Shown one piece after another: positions 60,859 to 64,000 of a DNA stretch of 64,000 nucleotides (position 1 is the stretch's first letter; the number at the start of each line of letters is the position of its first letter). Position numbers and translations under genes: made by a program. The DNA is from Clostridia bacterium (GTDB lineage Bacteria > Bacillota > Clostridia > Christensenellales > CAG-314), in NCBI GenBank assembly GCA_028703495.1, contig JAQVMT010000005.1, forward strand, positions 43,600 through 107,599, written 5' to 3'. The notes beneath the pieces are model-generated. The model made no database searches and was not told the DNA's origin. It saw only the letters and a list, made by a program, of their open reading frames with translations.

Positions 60859-61728
60859 TTATCGAGTTTTACCGTGATAGATAACGGCAAGCGTACCCGG
60901 TCCGCAATGTGTTCCTATAACAGGACCAACGAGCTGAAGGTGAACCTTGGTATCGGGATACTTCTCGTTAATTAAATCTTTCAGGTGCTGTGCTGGTTCT
61001 ATCGAGTCGCCGTGCATTATCCAAATATCATAAGACAAGTCATCGATGTTATTATTGATCTGATCAAAGAGATAGCTTATTACTTTTTTACTGCCCTTGA
61101 CCTTGTCAACGTTTTGAATTGACCCATCGTCTACGATTTTCAAGACAGGTTTTATTCCAAGCAAGCTTCCTACCGCAGCAGTTGCGGAGGAAATCCTACC
61201 GCCCTTTTTGAGATGATAAAGATCATCGACAACGAAGCAACAAGCGGTATGCTTACTTAGCTCCGTCAAATAATCTATTGTCTTAGCGATATCGCCATTG
61301 GTTTTATTGAACATTTTGCCGCCGTAATAGAATTGATAACCTGCGCCCATACTTATCGACAATGTGTCAAAACGGGTAAAGGTAGCTTTCGGGTACTTAG
61401 CTTTCAATTCCGCAACGGCTTGATCTAAAAATGTGAATGTTGCGCTCATTTTATGCGAAAAGGAAATATACAAAATATCTTCCCCCGCTTCGAAATACGG
61501 TTCAAAATAGGTTATGTAGTCCGCAACGTTCAACGCGGCGGTAGTAGCCGATCCGTTGTTTCTAAGCTTATCGAAAAAATCCTTATAGTCGGATGTTAAT
61601 CCGTTGTCATCGAAATGTTCCTCGCCGTTAATCGTATAAGGCATTAAAATTAAATGCGCTTTGATTTCTTCTATTTTATCGTACCATAATTCGCCGTCTG
61701 AATCTATAAAAAGAATACTCATTATCAA
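60859..61728 (-). CDS. DegV-family fatty-acid-binding protein (second copy)
   Basis: This 289-residue DegV/FakB-like protein has the fatty-acid pocket motifs SGSATTAALN-type (NNGSATTAALNVADY), ISFSHKMSATF, FDTLSISMGAGYQFY and IGTHCGPGTLAVIYHG. It is divergent in sequence from the copy at 41614-42486, so the two probably prefer different acyl chains, as FakB paralogues do. GGAGATTGATA precedes the ATG, with a TTGCCT-N17-TATAAT promoter upstream. Confidence 0.88.
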   Translation of the reverse strand: MIMSILFIDSDGELWYDKIEEIKAHLILMPYTINGEEHFDDNGLTSDYKDFFDKLRNNGSATTAALNVADYITYFEPYFEAGEDILYISFSHKMSATFTFLDQAVAELKAKYPKATFTRFDTLSISMGAGYQFYYGGKMFNKTNGDIAKTIDYLTELSKHTACCFVVDDLYHLKKGGRISSATAAVGSLLGIKPVLKIVDDGSIQNVDKVKGSKKVISYLFDQINNNIDDLSYDIWIMHGDSIEPAQHLKDLINEKYPDTKVHLQLVGPVIGTHCGPGTLAVIYHGKTR

Positions 61729-61795
61729 TCTCCGTTTATTTATTTAGGTACAAAGGCATATGTTCCACAAATGCATTCATAACCTACCGATGCTC

Positions 61796-61824
61796 ATTAT
61801 AAACTATATTTTCAATAAAGGCAA
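61796..61824 (-). promoter_or_regulatory. Sigma-A promoter of the second degV gene
   Basis: On the minus strand TTGCCT, 17 bases, TATAAT, about 70 bases before the start codon. Confidence 0.65.
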
Positions 61825-62231
61825 GGATTTTTCTTATGTTACGACAATATTAAAAACAATTCAAATTCATGTATTCAAGAGAAAAATAACCGAGATAATA
61901 TACTAAGCCTCAACATTTACTAGTAAAATAATTCGATTATTTTTGGGAAAACACAAGAAAAAAACTAAGGGTATTTACAATAGTAGACAAAACTGTATAA
62001 GTCTAAGGACGGTAAAAAAGTCCAAGATACTTGCGGGAAAAAGTAGAACTCCAGTAGGGGGAGCATTGCTTCGGTATACATATGTCGGCAATATAAATAA
62101 TTTAATTCTACTTAACCTTATCGTTGAAAGCAACAGGTCGAGACGGTTTTTGCGTTCAATTTCGAAAAAATCAATTTGGTAAAAGCAAATATTAAAAATG
62201 GTAATTCATTACAGCCAAAGACCATATTCGT
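61825..62231. other. Intergenic region, no gene seen
   Basis: The plus-strand ORF 61943-62182 has no ribosome-binding site and a Lys/Arg/Ser-rich composition without recognisable domains. I see no further structure in this AT-rich stretch. Confidence 0.45.
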
Positions 62232-63545
62232 CTATATTCCAAACAAAAGGACTAGCCTCAGGGCAAGCAATGTCACTCCGAGTGCCGGCAGTGATACAAT
62301 TAAGCCGTTTTTAGCGAACGAAAGGAAGTTGTACTTGATACTGTTTTTCTGTAGAAGACTCTCCCACATTATTCCTGCCAGTGCGCCTATCGGAGTGGCG
62401 AGTGCGCACAGGTTGCTTCCCGCAATCGATGCGAATACGGCTTCCTCGACAAGCGATGACGGAACGCCGGAAATTATTTGAGTGTAAAACACCGACATAG
62501 GTATATTGTTTACTAGGTTCGCGGTTATGAAGGATGAGATCCCGTAAGGGAACACCTCATTGCTTGCCAATAACACAGACGTCAGTTTTTCTGTAACGCC
62601 GTTATACGATAACGACAGCACCAAAACGAACATAGACAAAACGAAAGGGATCAGTTCCCATGGCGCTCGGGCTAAGGACTTGAACTGATGATGGCTTTTT
62701 CCTTTTTTTATTAGACAGTACACCGATGATACCACTATAAGGCTTATTGCAAAGCATAGCGTTATTATCCACATTTCCATACCTATGTATCCCGAAATAG
62801 TGAGCAACGCCGTACAAAGTCCGAGATGGATTAACCCGATGATGAGTAAACCCTTATCCTGAACTTTTTCTATGATATTAGAACCCGTAATCGGTATTGT
62901 CAACGATTTTCTGAAAAGTAAAAATAGGATTGCGAAGGATACAAAGCCGCATAATACGGTAGGCAAAGCCATTACGCAGAAGTAACGCAAAAAAGATATG
63001 CCGTAAGCAGAGGCAAGATAAATGTTTGTGGGGTTTCCGATAATAAGAGCCATGCTCCACGTGTTGGCAGCCACAAATTCGCAGGTCAGAAAGGGTAAGG
63101 GATTAATCCTTGCATTTTTAGCGAAATAGCATATAAACGGTGTAAATGTAAGAATAATTACATCATTGCTTGTAAAAACGGTAAGAAGGGAAACCGTTAA
63201 GTATAGGAATAAGAATAATTTTTTTTGGCTCTTCCCCGAGTGAGCCAACGTGTAAGATGCTACCGCACGGAAAAAGCCAATTTCGTCCAAAAAAATAGAC
63301 ATAATCGTCATAGATATAAACAAAACGAGGATCTTTATAGGGTTCACTGCGTTATTCGTTGCCAAACAGCTAAGGAATTCTCCGATCGGCAAAAAATCGC
63401 AAATAAGCAATGTAGCAGCTCCGACAAGAGCTACTATCCAATACGTACCGACACGTATTTTTCCGATTCTAATATCGGGCAGCACCAAAACCGATACGAT
63501 TATCAATGCGCAAGTGACCAAGCAAACGACTAAAGCTCCTACCAT
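62232..63545 (-). CDS. ArsB/SLC13-like permease (ion transporter superfamily)
   Basis: This is a 437-residue polytopic permease with about ten to eleven helices. Two helical-hairpin signatures of the IT superfamily are seen: TVFTSNDVIILTFTPF and ALIIGNPTNIYLASAYG in the first half, and NLVNNIPMSVFYTQII plus GSNLCALATPIGALAGIMW in the second. These place it with the ArsB/NhaD/citrate-type group; arsenite, Na+/H+ or a dicarboxylate are possible substrates. No arsR or arsC is nearby, so arsenic export is not supported by context. AAGAGGGTTGT precedes the ATG. Confidence 0.85.
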   Translation of the reverse strand: MVGALVVCLVTCALIIVSVLVLPDIRIGKIRVGTYWIVALVGAATLLICDFLPIGEFLSCLATNNAVNPIKILVLFISMTIMSIFLDEIGFFRAVASYTLAHSGKSQKKLFLFLYLTVSLLTVFTSNDVIILTFTPFICYFAKNARINPLPFLTCEFVAANTWSMALIIGNPTNIYLASAYGISFLRYFCVMALPTVLCGFVSFAILFLLFRKSLTIPITGSNIIEKVQDKGLLIIGLIHLGLCTALLTISGYIGMEMWIITLCFAISLIVVSSVYCLIKKGKSHHQFKSLARAPWELIPFVLSMFVLVLSLSYNGVTEKLTSVLLASNEVFPYGISSFITANLVNNIPMSVFYTQIISGVPSSLVEEAVFASIAGSNLCALATPIGALAGIMWESLLQKNSIKYNFLSFAKNGLIVSLPALGVTLLALRLVLLFGI

Positions 63546-63946
63546 ACAACCCTCTTAAACGACAAGTAGGATTGTAACACCGAAGCCGTAAAAACACAAT
63601 TGTTTTAGGGGTATAAAATCAATTATTTATCGAATTAATTCTAATTAATAAAGCACCGGATTTTAGTGCTATAAGCGAGTAAGAAATCTACGCGAAACCA
63701 AATGCTCAAAATCGACAAAGCTACGTAGGCGAAATTTCTTGCCGATTAGATAATGAAAAAGCGAAAATAATTTGAATTCGATGTCCCAAAAAGCGAAAAA
63801 CTCGAGTCTAGTATATAGACAAAAGTAATAGCAGAAAAGATTTTCAAAAAAAACTTAAAAAAGTATGAAAATCGATGTGGAATTGTCAAGAAATGTTCAG
63901 TCGGAAAACACCCTAAATCTGAAATTGTTGTTAAGTTAGAGAGTTG
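63546..63946. other. Intergenic region at window end, no gene seen
   Basis: AT-rich DNA upstream of the permease gene; no reading frame with a ribosome-binding site is apparent. Confidence 0.45.
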
Positions 63947-63993
63947 AATCTGTTCTCCGAAGTGGAGCGTAGCGGAACGAAGGAGAACAGATT
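63947..63993. repeat. Long palindromic (REP-like) element
   Basis: AATCTGTTCTCC and GGAGAACAGATT form a perfect 12-bp stem; the interior GAAGTGGAGCGTAGCGGAACGAA is itself partly self-complementary. It resembles short dispersed palindromes with the core GGAGCGTAGCGGAACGAAG. The T tract after it is weak, so a repeat is more likely than a terminator. Confidence 0.65.
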
Positions 63994-64000
63994 TGTTGCC

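Noticed and set aside
61943-62182. 79-residue plus-strand ORF rich in Lys and Arg
   Set aside because: No ribosome-binding site, no recognisable domain, low-complexity composition.
62232-63545. Arsenite efflux operon
   Set aside because: The permease is ArsB-like at fold level, but no arsR, arsC or arsA gene is adjacent.

Overview
This 64-kb window looks like chromosomal DNA of an anaerobic, spore-forming, Gram-positive Clostridia-type bacterium (Bacillota), probably an uncultured gut lineage. The evidence is an Rnf redox-pump operon, a SpoIIE sporulation phosphatase, strong GGAGG ribosome-binding sites, many lipoproteins and surface proteins, and consensus TTGACA-N17-TATAAT promoters. I saw no tRNA, rRNA, CRISPR array, transposase or phage gene. 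The species assignment is inference only.

Layout. 1-4.9 kb: rnfCDGEAB, with rnfC cut by the window edge. 5.4-11.2 kb: a Ppx/GppA phosphatase, spoIIE (minus strand), hup and rqcP. 11.5-22 kb: an ispDF fusion, two BspA-type leucine-rich-repeat proteins, an MFS/GPH transporter with a very large extracytoplasmic insertion, a small lipoprotein, a small Cys-rich membrane protein and uvrC. 22-30.3 kb (all minus strand): a Gram-positive cell-surface block holding a GLUG-type lipoprotein, a giant prepilin-like protein, an anti-sigma/ECF sigma pair and a 906-residue protein with a membrane segment at each end. 30.6-40.4 kb: a half-size TSUP permease, thpR, hutH, hutU, glutamate formimidoyltransferase, rsmI and acetoacetyl-CoA synthetase. 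40.6-49.8 kb: an XRE regulator with membrane segments, a DegV protein, an ABC-2 exporter pair, pyroglutamyl peptidase, a MacB-like ABC protein, a miniature PstS-like lipoprotein and a TetR regulator. 50-56.5 kb: an ECF sigma/anti-sigma pair followed by two very large surface proteins, apparently one operon. 56.7-63.5 kb: a serpin lipoprotein, a MarR regulator with an ABC exporter, a second DegV protein and an ArsB/SLC13-like permease.

How the parts work together. Rnf couples ferredoxin oxidation to NAD+ reduction and ion pumping. HutH, HutU and formimidoyltransferase feed histidine into glutamate and one-carbon-loaded tetrahydrofolate; imidazolonepropionase and the cyclodeaminase are not in the window. 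Two separate ECF sigma modules sit beside large surface proteins, which suggests envelope- or host-responsive surface remodelling.

The most unusual signals are: (i) a roughly 115-bp leader shared by two unrelated genes (an LRR protein and hutU), running up to the start codon; (ii) many short tandem duplications in intergenic DNA, several of which copy the 3' end of the adjacent gene including its stop codon; (iii) the ECF operon with two surface proteins carrying beta-prism-like and CxxC repeats; (iv) a prepilin-like protein of about 565 residues next to an ECF pair; and (v) well-formed regulator operators at the MarR promoter and near the TetR gene.
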